Part shown: positions 1 to 7,435 of the stretch, piece after piece
How positions within the stretch are numbered: position 1 is the first letter of the stretch
Layout of the letters: each line of letters begins with the position of its first letter
Assembly (NCBI GenBank): GCA_947625455.1
Contig: CANQOJ010000002.1
Span: forward strand, 1-38,987
Direction of reading: 5' to 3'
DNA from: an uncultured Clostridia bacterium
GTDB taxonomy: Bacteria > Bacillota > Clostridia > Oscillospirales > Ruminococcaceae
DNA length: 38,987 nt
Notes under the pieces: model-generated
Told to the model about the DNA's origin: nothing
The model's input: only the letters and a program-made list of their open reading frames with translations
Database searches by the model: none
Made by a program: the position numbers and the translations under genes

Positions 1-333
1 GCAGTATCCCGAATAACTCATGCTGTCCTTTGCGGCAAGTTCAAGCAAATCGCGGACTGTTATTCCCTTGAACCTCACGGGCTGTTGAAAAGCGTAAGCA
101 ATGCCGTTGTTTGCACGCTCTGTAACGGAAAGAGGCGTGATATCCTCTCCGTCAAGCAGTATCTGCCCCTCTGTCGGCTGTTCAACTCCCGCGATAAGCT
201 TTGCAAGCGAAGTTTTTCCTCCGCCGTTAGGTCCTGTTATAACGGTAAGCGCGCCGCTTGTCTTAAACGAAACGCCCTTTAATATCTCGTTTCCGTCAGA
301 TGTTTTCCAGTGCAGGTTTTTTATTTCAAGCAA
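1..333 (-). CDS. ABC transporter ATPase, SufC-like (partial, N-terminal part)
   Basis: First 111 codons of an ABC-type ATPase that runs off the left edge; it is absent from the ORF track because it starts with TTG and has no stop here. Visible are Walker A GPNGGGKT (residues 34-41) and a Q-loop, AFQQP (81-85), followed by VRFKGITVRDLLELA. This layout (LEIKNLHWK start, double glycine in the P-loop, FQQPVRFKGI) matches the SufC-like ATPases that clostridia pair with a SufB/D-like partner for Fe-S cluster work; that role is inferred from family. AAGGGG lies about 9 nt before the TTG. A sigma-A promoter (498-526) and a heptamer repeat (348-482) precede it, so the repeat is in its 5' leader. Another ABC ATPase subfamily is possible because the signature motif is outside the window. 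Confidence 0.8.
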   Translation of the reverse strand, partial: MLEIKNLHWKTSDGNEILKGVSFKTSGALTVITGPNGGGKTSLAKLIAGVEQPTEGQILLDGEDITPLSVTERANNGIAYAFQQPVRFKGITVRDLLELAAKDSMSYSGYC

Positions 334-347
334 AAAATCAGCCCCTT

Positions 348-482
348 TTAGAAGTAAGAGATTAGAGGTAAGAGGTAAGAGTTTGGGGGAAAGGTGGATT
401 GATGAACTTAGCCTTTTAGAAGTAAGAGATTAGAGGTTAGAGATAAGAGTTTGATAGAAAAGTTGTTTGATGAACTTAACCT
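348..482. repeat. Heptamer intergenic element R1 (two tandem ~68-bp units)
   Basis: Two head-to-tail copies of about 68 bp, 348-415 and 416-482. Each starts TTAGAAGTAAGAGATTAGAG, continues as 7-bp units (GTAAGAG ATTAGAG GTAAGAG GTAAGAG in the first; GTAAGAG ATTAGAG GTTAGAG ATAAGAG in the second) and ends near TGATGAACTTARCC. It fills the space between the leftward promoter at 498-526 and the ribosome binding site of the ABC ATPase, so it should be transcribed as leader RNA. Unlike R2, R5, R6 and R7 it has no long inverted arms. Confidence 0.85.
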
Positions 483-497
483 GTTACCAACTTATAT

Positions 498-526
498 ATT
501 TTACCACAAATCCCGTTGTTTGTCAA
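498..526 (-). promoter_or_regulatory. Sigma-A promoter for the SufC-like ATPase
   Basis: On the minus strand, TTGACA (521-526) and TAAAAT (498-503) are separated by exactly 17 bp. The predicted start is near 491, only a few bases before repeat R1. Confidence 0.8.
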
Positions 527-550
527 GAGTTATGGCTTTCATTTATGCAC

Positions 551-1468
551 TTAAATGCGCTTTGTGATAAATTCAAGAATGTCGTTCATGACTTCGTCTT
601 TATTGAGTTCAAACAGCAGTTCATGCCTTGCTTCTCTGTAAATGCGCAGGTTTACGTCACAGCCCCGTTCAAGGTACTTAATAACTGCATGCCTCACTCC
701 GCTCCCATACTCGCCAATGGGATCCATTCCCCCGCTTAAAAACAGCATCGGAATGTCGGTAGGCGTGTTTTCTATGACCGCCTGAGAATTACAGCATAAA
801 AGCGCGTTCAGCATATCGCGATATCCCGCGACGGTAAATGTGAAATTGCATTTCGGGTTTTTGATAAAGCCGTCAACGTCAGCATCGTCGCGCGATAGCC
901 AGTCGTATGCTGTACGCCTGTTTTCGGTGCGCAGGTTCAAAACGCTGTATACCATTTTCGTTATGTTTTTATGGCGATACAGGTCGCCGTTTCTTTTTAC
1001 CGCCGTATCGAGAATTTTCCTTAACGGCGCTTTGCCCGTTATTCCTCCCGCAGTACCCATAATGACAGCGCCGTTAAAAGTGTCGTAATATTTTGAAAGG
1101 TAAATCCTCGCCATAAAACTGCCCATGCTGTGCCCCATAAGAAATAAGGGCGTATCGCCGAATTTATCGCGTATAATGCTGTTCATTCTGTGCAGGTCGC
1201 GCACCATATTCTTATAGCCGTCATGACTTCCGAAATATCCGAGCAAATCCTCGTGAGCGACAGAATTTCCGTGTCCTATGTGGTCATGTCCGCAAAAGGC
1301 AATACCGTTTTTGCACAGGAACTTTGCAAATTCTTCATAGCGTTCAATAAACTCGCACATTCCGTGTGAAAACTGAACGACAGCCCTAGGTTTTTCAGGA
1401 ACGTACATATAAAATCTTATGTCGCAAAGTTCGGTTGCGCTTGGAAATCTTCCCGTTATCTTCTTCAT
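551..1468 (-). CDS. Alpha/beta hydrolase, lysophospholipase / monoacylglycerol lipase-like
   Basis: A 305-residue serine hydrolase of the Hydrolase_4 (serine aminopeptidase S33, PldB-like) group. The nucleophile elbow is GHSMG with Ser114; the probable acid is Asp249 in SGGMDP and the base His282 in EARHELL, giving a complete triad. The N-terminal FSHGMCEFIERY is the oxyanion-side HG motif usual in the family. No signal peptide or membrane segment is seen, so it should be cytosolic. Relatives cleave fatty-acyl esters of lysophospholipids or monoglycerides; the substrate here is not shown. GGGAG lies 5 nt before ATG, and trmB ends 9 nt upstream, so the two are probably co-transcribed. Confidence 0.85.
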   Translation of the reverse strand: MKKITGRFPSATELCDIRFYMYVPEKPRAVVQFSHGMCEFIERYEEFAKFLCKNGIAFCGHDHIGHGNSVAHEDLLGYFGSHDGYKNMVRDLHRMNSIIRDKFGDTPLFLMGHSMGSFMARIYLSKYYDTFNGAVIMGTAGGITGKAPLRKILDTAVKRNGDLYRHKNITKMVYSVLNLRTENRRTAYDWLSRDDADVDGFIKNPKCNFTFTVAGYRDMLNALLCCNSQAVIENTPTDIPMLFLSGGMDPIGEYGSGVRHAVIKYLERGCDVNLRIYREARHELLFELNKDEVMNDILEFITKRI

Positions 1469-1477
1469 ACTTACTCC

Positions 1478-2149
1478 CTATCTCAAAAACGCTTCAAGCC
1501 TGTAAATAGGCTGTCCGAGCTCGGTAAAGCGTTTTTCGTATTCGGTCATAATATTCCCCTCAAAGGCGCTGTTATGTAAATCAAGGGAAACGTTTTTCAG
1601 ACCGAAACCGTTTTGCGAGAGTTTTTCAAGCGAAAATTCAAAGAAGTGCATATTGTCGGTTTTCTGGTGAATTTCAGCGTCAGGTTTCATTATCCTGCGG
1701 TATATCTCTAAAAACCGCTCGTGAGTAAGGCGGTGAGAAGCGTATTGATTTTTGGGAAACGGGCAGCTGAAGTTCAGAAAAATGCGGTCAATTGTGCTGT
1801 CATGAAACAGGTGGCAGAGATACTCGGCTTGTCCCATGCAGAATTTGAGGTTAGGCAATTTAAGCTTCATTTGCTCTTCCATTCCCGTCACAAGAACATT
1901 CGGCGTTTTCTCAACGGCAATTAAATTTATATTCGGGTTTTTCCTTGCAAACTCAATCGCAAACCCGCCTTTCCCGCAGCCTATTTCAAGATACAGCGGG
2001 TTGTTGTTGCCGAAAGTTTTATTGCTGTCGGCGAAAAATTCTTCCGACAGCGGTTCGTTTGCGTGTTCATTTTGGCACTGCATATACAGCATAACTTCAC
2101 GGCAGTTATTGAGCCTTTCATCAAGATTTTTCTTGCGACGCATGCGCAC
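1478..2149 (-). CDS. trmB: tRNA (guanine-N7-)-methyltransferase
   Basis: Methylates G46 in the variable loop of tRNAs using S-adenosylmethionine. The protein has the TrmB opening RMRRKKNLDERL, SAM-binding motif LEIGCGKGGFAIEFA, and downstream FLNFSCPFPKNQYASHRLTHERFL, where most relatives read NFSDPWPK(K/N)RH; FSCPFP is a mild departure. The ORF track begins at a GTG at 2161, inside the ribosome binding site; the GTG at 2149 is chosen because AAAAAAGGTGG lies about 8 nt upstream and the protein then begins MRMRRKKN as in the family (223 aa). It is the first gene of a likely two-gene unit with the downstream hydrolase. Element R2 lies immediately upstream. Confidence 0.92.
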   Translation of the reverse strand: MRMRRKKNLDERLNNCREVMLYMQCQNEHANEPLSEEFFADSNKTFGNNNPLYLEIGCGKGGFAIEFARKNPNINLIAVEKTPNVLVTGMEEQMKLKLPNLKFCMGQAEYLCHLFHDSTIDRIFLNFSCPFPKNQYASHRLTHERFLEIYRRIMKPDAEIHQKTDNMHFFEFSLEKLSQNGFGLKNVSLDLHNSAFEGNIMTEYEKRFTELGQPIYRLEAFLR

Positions 2150-2219
2150 GATGTATCCCACCTTTTTTAGTAATCAATAGTGATCTTACACTTTAACTTG
2201 TTTGTTTCCTTTGCCGCGC

Positions 2220-2404
2220 AGTATACAGTGTACAGTGGAAAGTATACAGCAAAGGTATCTGCTTCGCAGATATAATTAGATTGTTTTGGAATTATAAGTG
2301 CGTATGTAATCGGTAGGTTTACGCTCTTGTAACTTCAAAACAATCAATATTGTCCGCGCCAGCGGACACCTTTGCTGTTTACTTTCCACTGTCCACTGTA
2401 TACT
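2220..2404. repeat. Composite inverted-repeat element R2 (type b heptamer arms)
   Basis: Outer arms of 37 nt (2220-2256 and 2368-2404) are inverted repeats with only two mismatches; each is a run of heptamers (AGTATAC AGTGTAC AGTGGAA AGTATAC). Inside are short hairpins ATCTGCTTCGCAGAT on the left and TGTCCGC..GCGGACA on the right, then the shared inner stem ATTGTTTTG/CAAAACAAT around a partly decayed core whose right side GGTTTACGCTC matches R5 and R6. It lies between the end of the FAD dehydrogenase gene and the start of trmB. Confidence 0.88.
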
Positions 2405-2427
2405 CTCTCCCCCGCCGATACTCTTTT

Positions 2428-3822
2428 TTAAACCGACAGTTCTCTTCCCATCAGAACTCCCATGATCGAAGACATCATCAGCCCTCTTGTCCAGCCGCTC
2501 GAATCGCCTAAACAATGCAGTCCGCTTATGTTGGTGTTGAAGTGTTCGTCCATTTTAACGCGGTTTGAGTAAAATTTAAGTTCGGGTGAATACAAAAGCG
2601 TTTCCCTGCTTGCAAATCCCGGTACTACATCATCTACCGACTTGATGAAGTTTATAATGTTGGTCATTGTCCTATACGGCACTGCCGCAGTTATATCCCC
2701 CGCAACAGCATCGGGGAGCGTTGGTTTTACGTTTGAAAACGAAAGTTCTTTATCCCATGTCCGCTTTCCGTCAAGAATATCGCCGTAGCGCTGAACAAGG
2801 ATATGCCCCGCGCCAAGCATATTTGTGAGTTCTCCTACTTTTTTGGCGTATTCAATGGGCTGATTGAACGGCGTGCTGAAATTGTGCGAACAGAGGATAG
2901 CAAGGTTTGTGTTGTCGCTTTTCAGACCTTTAAACGAGTGACCGTTTACAACTGCAAGTCCGTTGTCGTAATTCTCCTGCGCGACAAAGCCTCCGGGATT
3001 TTGGCAGAATGTACGGACTTTGTTGCGAAAAGGCGCGGGATAACCTATAAGCTTGCTTTCATAGAGTACGTCGTTCACTTCCTCCATGATTTCACTGCGC
3101 ACCTCAACCCTTACGCCTATATCCACAGTGCCGGGGCTATGTTCTATATTATGTTCAACGCAAATCCTTTCAAGCCAGTCAGCGCCCTTGCGACCTGTTG
3201 CAATAACGGTGTGTTCTGCGTAAACAGTCTGTTCGGCGCCGTTTCTTTCGCATATAACCGCGCCTTTGCAGACTTTGTCCTCAATGATTATGTCCTTACA
3301 TTCGGTTTTGAACATTATGTCAACCCCGCTGTCGAGCAGGTGTTTTTCAATGCGCCGATAAAGTTCATGCGCCATTTCTGTGCCGAGATGACGAATAGGG
3401 CAGTCGACAAGTTTCAGATTTGCATTTATGGCTTTTTTGCGTATCGCGCGGATTTTTTCGGGATCTGAAATTCCCTCAACATGCGTATCCGCGCCAAATT
3501 CAAGGTAGATTTTATCGGTATACGCAATGGTTTCCTGCGCTTTTTGTTCGCCTATAAGTTCGGGCAACGTTCCCCCTACCTCGCAGGACAGCGACAATTT
3601 CCCGTCAGAAAACGCGCCCGCGCCCGAAAATCCCGTGGTTATATGGCAATACGGCTTGCAGTTCATGCATTTTCGCGTTTGCGATTTAGGACAGCTTCTG
3701 TTTTCAACAGCTTCGCCCTTTTCAACTATAAGTATCTTCTTCTTTGAATTGTTTCTGAGCATTTCAATTGCGGTGAAAATACCTGACGGACCTGCTCCGA
3801 TTATTAGAACATCATATTTCAT
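2428..3822 (-). CDS. FAD-dependent dehydrogenase (COG2509-type)
   Basis: A 464-residue flavoprotein. The N-terminal Rossmann FAD motif is IIGAGPSGIFTA (GxGxxG at residues 9-14), a second nucleotide-contact segment is VIATGRKGADWL, and the C-terminus has the FAD-closing motif LHCLGDSSGWTRGL. A cysteine cluster (C44, C52, C55, C59 in CPKSQTRKCMNC and KPYC) precedes the conserved FSGAGAFSDGKLSL. This is the widespread COG2509 family of uncharacterised FAD-dependent dehydrogenases; neither substrate nor electron partner is known. AAAGGAGC lies 5 nt before ATG, where the end of repeat R3 (TCTAAAAGG) provides part of the ribosome binding site. A promoter at 3919-3947 precedes the repeat. Confidence 0.85.
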   Translation of the reverse strand: MKYDVLIIGAGPSGIFTAIEMLRNNSKKKILIVEKGEAVENRSCPKSQTRKCMNCKPYCHITTGFSGAGAFSDGKLSLSCEVGGTLPELIGEQKAQETIAYTDKIYLEFGADTHVEGISDPEKIRAIRKKAINANLKLVDCPIRHLGTEMAHELYRRIEKHLLDSGVDIMFKTECKDIIIEDKVCKGAVICERNGAEQTVYAEHTVIATGRKGADWLERICVEHNIEHSPGTVDIGVRVEVRSEIMEEVNDVLYESKLIGYPAPFRNKVRTFCQNPGGFVAQENYDNGLAVVNGHSFKGLKSDNTNLAILCSHNFSTPFNQPIEYAKKVGELTNMLGAGHILVQRYGDILDGKRTWDKELSFSNVKPTLPDAVAGDITAAVPYRTMTNIINFIKSVDDVVPGFASRETLLYSPELKFYSNRVKMDEHFNTNISGLHCLGDSSGWTRGLMMSSIMGVLMGRELSV

Positions 3823-3833
3823 AACTTGCTCCT

Positions 3834-3896
3834 TTTAGATGTAAGAGGTTAGCGCATTATCCTCCTTCGTCGGATAACGCTGTAAGAGGTTAGAGT
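3834..3896. repeat. Heptamer element R3 with inserted 31-bp hairpin
   Basis: Heptamers GTAAGAG GTT are interrupted by a 31-bp hairpin cassette (3851-3881, starting AGCGCATTATCC and ending GGATAACGCT), after which GTAAGAG GTTAGAG continues. The same cassette, exactly reverse-complemented, lies at 6067-6097. The element forms most of the leader of the FAD dehydrogenase gene, and its left end merges with that gene's ribosome binding site. Confidence 0.88.
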
Positions 3897-3918
3897 TGTT
3901 GCCTCAAACAACAGTTTT

Positions 3919-3947
3919 ATTATAACATATTCTTCTCGGCTTGTCAT
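3919..3947 (-). promoter_or_regulatory. Sigma-A promoter for the FAD dehydrogenase
   Basis: Minus strand: ATGACA (3942-3947), 17-bp spacer, TATAAT (3919-3924). Repeat R3 begins about 22 nt downstream of the -10 box. Confidence 0.75.
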
Positions 3948-3973
3948 TATTTTTTGAAAAAAATATAAGCGGG

Positions 3974-4002
3974 TTGAAATTCGGAGTTAATTGTGCTACA
4001 AT
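3974..4002 (+). promoter_or_regulatory. Sigma-A promoter for the DUF6882-like gene
   Basis: TTGAAA (3974-3979), 17-bp spacer, TACAAT (3997-4002), 42 nt before the ATG at 4045. It diverges from the FAD dehydrogenase promoter. Confidence 0.75.
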
Positions 4003-4044
4003 AGTAATTGATGAATAATTTGACAACTTTGAAAGGTATTTTAT

Positions 4045-4749
4045 ATGGAAAAAATAAGCATACTTACAACCCCTGTTGAATTTGACAAGAGCGATTTTTT
4101 AAGCCTGCTGTCGCTGTCTGCGGGAAATGCAATCTATAGGCAAAACCGAATGGGAGAACTTGTCATAGGCGACAACGGGTGGAATGTTGACGTTAAGAAC
4201 AGGCTTATTACATTCGGGAAAAACACATTTGACTGCGGGATAATAGGCTCTGAAGATTTTACAAGAGTTACCTGGCTGTGGGGCTGGGCGATAACCGAAA
4301 GCGGACTTCCCGAAAACGCTTTTGCCCCCGCAAGGCGCGCAAAGCGAAATCTCGGCGGCTGTACCGAAATAACAACTCCGAAATTCTCGCTTGATGAACT
4401 CCACAGCGGGCATAATCTGTCCATAACTACAGTCGGCGCGGCGGAAAAGAACGTTTGCTACTACCGCTGTCCGTATAACGGCGGAGCGCTTTTTGTGCAG
4501 ATAAACGGCTTGCCCGAAAGCATTTTCGAGCCTGCAGATTTAAGCGAGATTGCAAAGCAAATAGTTGAAATAATCGGTTCGTTATACTGCGACCATTTGC
4601 TTCTCTGCGCGGGATTTTTGCATCAGAACGGCTATAAGTTCGAGTTAGACGGCAATATCCTCACTTCAGCCGACAATTCCAAAACGCTTCGCATTGAGTT
4701 TGAAAGCATAGGCGATTTGAACAGAATAACGGGAATAAGTTTGTCTTAA
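4045..4749 (+). CDS. Uncharacterised protein, DUF6882-like
   Basis: A 234-residue soluble protein with no signal peptide or membrane segment. The pattern of a short beta-rich start, then TFDCGIIGSEDFTRVTWLWGWA and a mixed C-terminal half resembles the DUF6882 family, whose members carry a similar W-x-W-x-W stretch; the assignment is from memory of the family and moderate. No catalytic motif can be named. AAAGGT lies 7 nt before the ATG and a good promoter (3974-4002) lies directly upstream, so it is probably a single-gene unit. Its stop codon overlaps the stop of the convergent LacI-type gene (4746-4749), leaving no room for a terminator between them. Confidence 0.72.
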   Translation: MEKISILTTPVEFDKSDFLSLLSLSAGNAIYRQNRMGELVIGDNGWNVDVKNRLITFGKNTFDCGIIGSEDFTRVTWLWGWAITESGLPENAFAPARRAKRNLGGCTEITTPKFSLDELHSGHNLSITTVGAAEKNVCYYRCPYNGGALFVQINGLPESIFEPADLSEIAKQIVEIIGSLYCDHLLLCAGFLHQNGYKFELDGNILTSADNSKTLRIEFESIGDLNRITGISLS

Positions 4750-5759
4750 TAAAGGTTTTTAACGCTGTCGCGGACTATAAGCTTTCCCGTAACAAGAGTT
4801 CTTCCGCGGGAATAACTCTTGTCGTGAATTTTGTTCATAATTATGTCGATTGCTTCCTGCGCCATTTTAAGGCAGTTTATGTCTACGGTAGTAAGGTGGG
4901 GAATTGTCATTGAGGAGTAGATGTTGTTGTCATAGCCCGCTATGGAAATATCTTTCGGGACAGAACAACCCTCCGCGCGGAGTTGATTTATAAGATTAAA
5001 CGCGCTTTCATCACATGCGCAGACAAACGCCGACGGCAGTTCATCAGGCAGTTCAAATGTTTTAAACAGCTCGTTTGAACCTTTTCTGTCGCGGATTATC
5101 CATTCATTTTTAAGCGGTATGTTCTTTTCAAGAAGCGCCTTGTAAAATCCCAAAAACCTGTCCTGAATACAAGGAGAACCCTCTGTTGAGCCAAGAAAAC
5201 CGATTTTCCTGTGACCGTTGGAAATTATGTAGGACGTAAGCTGATACGCGCCGTAAAAGCAGTCCGAAAGCACTATGTCAACATTTTCGCGGTTGCCGTA
5301 ATAGTCAAGGTACACCATAGGCACATAAAAATGCGATAGCCTGTCTATATAGCTTTCCGAAAACTGTCCGAGCAGGATAAGTCCGTCAACTTTGTTGTCA
5401 ATAAGCGCGTTTGGAACTTCTCTGGGCGCGTCCGCGCTGTCGTCCACAACTTCCAGCATTCCGTAGTAGTTTTGCTCCTGCAGAAGTTCGAGGATGTGCT
5501 TGTAAATCGTCCAGTAAAACGCCGAGGGCAGGTTTATCAGGCGTTTGGGGGCGATTATGCCTATGTTGCAGGTTGAGCCGTCCTTTGCGGGATGTGAACC
5601 TGTGTGGACGGTATACCCCATTTCCGACGCTTTGCGCTTTATCTTTTCGCGGAGTTCTTCGCTGACGCCCTCGCGCCCGCCGAGCGCTTTTGATACGGAT
5701 ACCGTGCTTATGTTCATTGCCTTGGCAATGTCGCTCATGGTTACGTTCTTTTTTATCAT
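4746..5759 (-). CDS. LacI-family transcriptional regulator
   Basis: A 337-residue repressor-type protein. The N-terminal helix-turn-helix and hinge are VTMSDIAKAMNISTVSVSKALGG followed by REGVSEELREKIKRKASEMGY, as in LacI/GalR proteins. Residues from about 65 on form the periplasmic-binding-like sugar domain (GLILLGQ, GNRENVDIVLSD, GHRKIGFLGS, PSAFVCACDESA, AGYDNN, TTVDI). The effector is probably a carbohydrate, but nothing in its immediate neighbours identifies it. AAAGGAAA lies just before ATG. A TATAAT box at 5803-5808 and a 29-bp palindrome at 5827-5855 suggest autoregulation. The palindrome might also act on the rightward BrxD-like operon. Confidence 0.9.
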   Translation of the reverse strand: MIKKNVTMSDIAKAMNISTVSVSKALGGREGVSEELREKIKRKASEMGYTVHTGSHPAKDGSTCNIGIIAPKRLINLPSAFYWTIYKHILELLQEQNYYGMLEVVDDSADAPREVPNALIDNKVDGLILLGQFSESYIDRLSHFYVPMVYLDYYGNRENVDIVLSDCFYGAYQLTSYIISNGHRKIGFLGSTEGSPCIQDRFLGFYKALLEKNIPLKNEWIIRDRKGSNELFKTFELPDELPSAFVCACDESAFNLINQLRAEGCSVPKDISIAGYDNNIYSSMTIPHLTTVDINCLKMAQEAIDIIMNKIHDKSYSRGRTLVTGKLIVRDSVKNLY

Positions 5760-5802
5760 TTCGGTTTTCCTTTCGGGAATAACTTTTTTAAAGTACAGTC
5801 TA

Positions 5803-5808
5803 ATTATA
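5803..5808 (-). promoter_or_regulatory. Probable -10 box of the LacI-type gene
   Basis: TATAAT on the minus strand about 45 nt before the ATG. At 17 bp spacing the -35 hexamer would be AAACTG, a poor match, and it would fall at the edge of the 5827-5855 palindrome. Confidence 0.5.
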
Positions 5809-5826
5809 TTTTAAGTTAAATTTGGC

Positions 5827-5855
5827 AGTTTGTAAATTAACGTTTTTAACAAACT
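5827..5855. promoter_or_regulatory. Candidate operator palindrome in the lacI-type upstream region
   Basis: AGTTTGT and ACAAACT form 7-bp perfect arms of a 29-bp region with AACGTT near the middle; LacI/GalR operators often have a central CG. A wider inverted pair, AATTTGGC (5819-5826) and GCCAAATT (5900-5907), brackets it. Function is inferred from position only. Confidence 0.4.
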
Positions 5856-5930
5856 TCAATAATATTTTTTGTGCAATTCGTCACCAACAGCGTTATATCG
5901 CCAAATTGACTTATATTTTTAACTTTGCAC

Positions 5931-5959
5931 TTGAAAAAACAGTTTATTTATGGTATACT
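5931..5959 (+). promoter_or_regulatory. Sigma-A promoter for the BrxD-like operon
   Basis: TTGAAA (5931-5936), 17-bp spacer, TATACT (5954-5959). Repeat R4 begins at the base after the -10 box. Confidence 0.78.
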
Positions 5960-6108
5960 AGAAGTTAGCAGTTATTTTGTTAGATTTTAGAGATTAGAAT
6001 TTAAGTGAAATCTTACTTTGTTCAGCAAATCTTGTTTCGACTTAACTCTAGCCTCTAGCCTCTCACAGCGTTATCCGACGAAGGAGGATAATGCGCTAGC
6101 CTCTAGAA
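5960..6108. repeat. Heptamer element R4 with inverted 31-bp hairpin cassette
   Basis: Left heptamer-like run AGAAGTTAG..TTAGAGATTAGAATTTAAG, a middle part with TTAAGTGAAATC opposite GTTTCGACTTAA as an imperfect stem, then CTAGCCTCTAGCCTCTCAC, the 31-bp cassette at 6067-6097 (reverse complement of the one in R3) and CTAGCCTCTAG. The end CTCTAGAAAGGA supplies the likely ribosome binding site for the ATPase at 6125. The whole element lies in the 5' leader. Confidence 0.82.
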
Positions 6109-6124
6109 AGGACCACTTTGCGGA

Positions 6125-7435
6125 ATGAAGATACCTAAAAGAATAGCAAGCACGCTGATTAACGCTCTAAAAGGCGGTGTTGTACCGCGTGTAGGGCTTG
6201 GATATATAGCTGTCGGACGAACAAACGAGATAAACGCGCTTTTGCATGACGTGTCGATTGCAGAGGAGGGCGGGGCGTTTTTTCGGTTTGTGGTAGGAAA
6301 ATACGGTTCGGGAAAAAGCTTTCTTATGCAGATTATGCGCGCAAACGCTATGGACAGAGGATTTGCAACTGCTGACGCGGATTTATCGCCTGAGCGCAGG
6401 CTTATGGGCTCAAAAGGGCAAGGGCTTGCGACATACCGTGAACTTATGCGCTCACTTTCAGTAAAGGCAAAACCCGACGGAGGCGCGCTTCAGCTTATTC
6501 TCGAAAAGTGGATTGACGGCATAAGAAGCGAGGTTGTCGCTGACGGCACGCCAAGAGAAAACACGTTTTTTGATGCGGCGGTTGAAAAGAGGATTTACGC
6601 CAAAATCAATTTGCTTAAGGATATGGTACACGGGTTTGATTTTTCGGCGGTCGTTGCGGCGTATTACAAAGGCTTTGCAAACGGAAACGAAGAGTTGACG
6701 TCAAATGCCGTGAAATGGCTGCGCGGGGAGTTTACAACCAAAACAGAAGCGAAAGAAGCGCTGGGCGTAAACGTCATAATCACGGACGACAACTGGTATG
6801 ACTATATAAAACTGATGACGGCATTTCTTGTAAGCGCGGGATATAAAGGGCTTGTAATTATGATAGACGAGCTTGTGAACATAATGAAAATCCCGCACGC
6901 TGTCACACGTCAGTACAACTACGAGAAAATCCTTATGATGTACAATGACGTTATGCAGGGCAAAGCCTCGCATATAGGCATAATCATGGGCGGCACTCCG
7001 CAGTGCGTTGAGGATACGCGCAGAGGAATATTCAGCTATGAAGCGTTAAGGTCCAGGCTTGAACGCGGGAGATTTGCGACAGATGATGTTTACGATATGT
7101 TAGCGCCGATTATAAGGCTTGAACCGCTTTCTTATGAAGAACTTACGGTGCTTACGGAAAAGCTGTCGGAAATTCACGCAGTGCTGTACGAATACGAGCC
7201 GAAAATTACGCTTGAGGACAGGATATATTTCGTAAAGGCAGAATTTGAGCGCGTAGGCGCGCAGACGAATATCACCCCGCGCGAGATGATAAGGGATTAT
7301 ATTGAACTACTGAATATTGCATACCAAAATCCCGAAAAGTCATTTCCCGAACTTATGGGAGAAGAAAGTTTCAAATTTTCGGACGGCGACGGAGATAACT
7401 CAAACAATGACGGATTGGAGGATTTTGAACTATGA
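6125..7435 (+). CDS. BrxD-like AAA ATPase (DUF2791 family)
   Basis: A 436-residue ATP-binding protein. Walker A is VGKYGSGKS (57-65) and Walker B LVIMIDEL (243-250). The segments VGRTNEINALL, FFRFVVGKYGSGKSFLMQ, ADADLSPERRLMGSKGQGLATYRELMRSL and PDGGALQLILEKW match the DUF2791 family, which includes BrxD of type 2 BREX anti-phage systems. Many Firmicutes carry a stand-alone member near a TerB-domain protein and a helicase; neither is in this window, so calling it defence-related is inference from family only. AAAGGACC, at the end of repeat R4, lies about 11 nt before ATG. Its stop overlaps the next ATG (ATGA), so the lipoprotein downstream is translationally coupled. Confidence 0.85.
   Translation: MKIPKRIASTLINALKGGVVPRVGLGYIAVGRTNEINALLHDVSIAEEGGAFFRFVVGKYGSGKSFLMQIMRANAMDRGFATADADLSPERRLMGSKGQGLATYRELMRSLSVKAKPDGGALQLILEKWIDGIRSEVVADGTPRENTFFDAAVEKRIYAKINLLKDMVHGFDFSAVVAAYYKGFANGNEELTSNAVKWLRGEFTTKTEAKEALGVNVIITDDNWYDYIKLMTAFLVSAGYKGLVIMIDELVNIMKIPHAVTRQYNYEKILMMYNDVMQGKASHIGIIMGGTPQCVEDTRRGIFSYEALRSRLERGRFATDDVYDMLAPIIRLEPLSYEELTVLTEKLSEIHAVLYEYEPKITLEDRIYFVKAEFERVGAQTNITPREMIRDYIELLNIAYQNPEKSFPELMGEESFKFSDGDGDNSNNDGLEDFEL

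Noticed and set aside
348-482. CRISPR array
   Set aside because: The repeats are 7-bp units without spacers of fixed length, and no cas genes are present in the window.
2803-3468. 221-aa + strand ORF opposite the FAD dehydrogenase
   Set aside because: Antisense shadow of a gene with strong family motifs.
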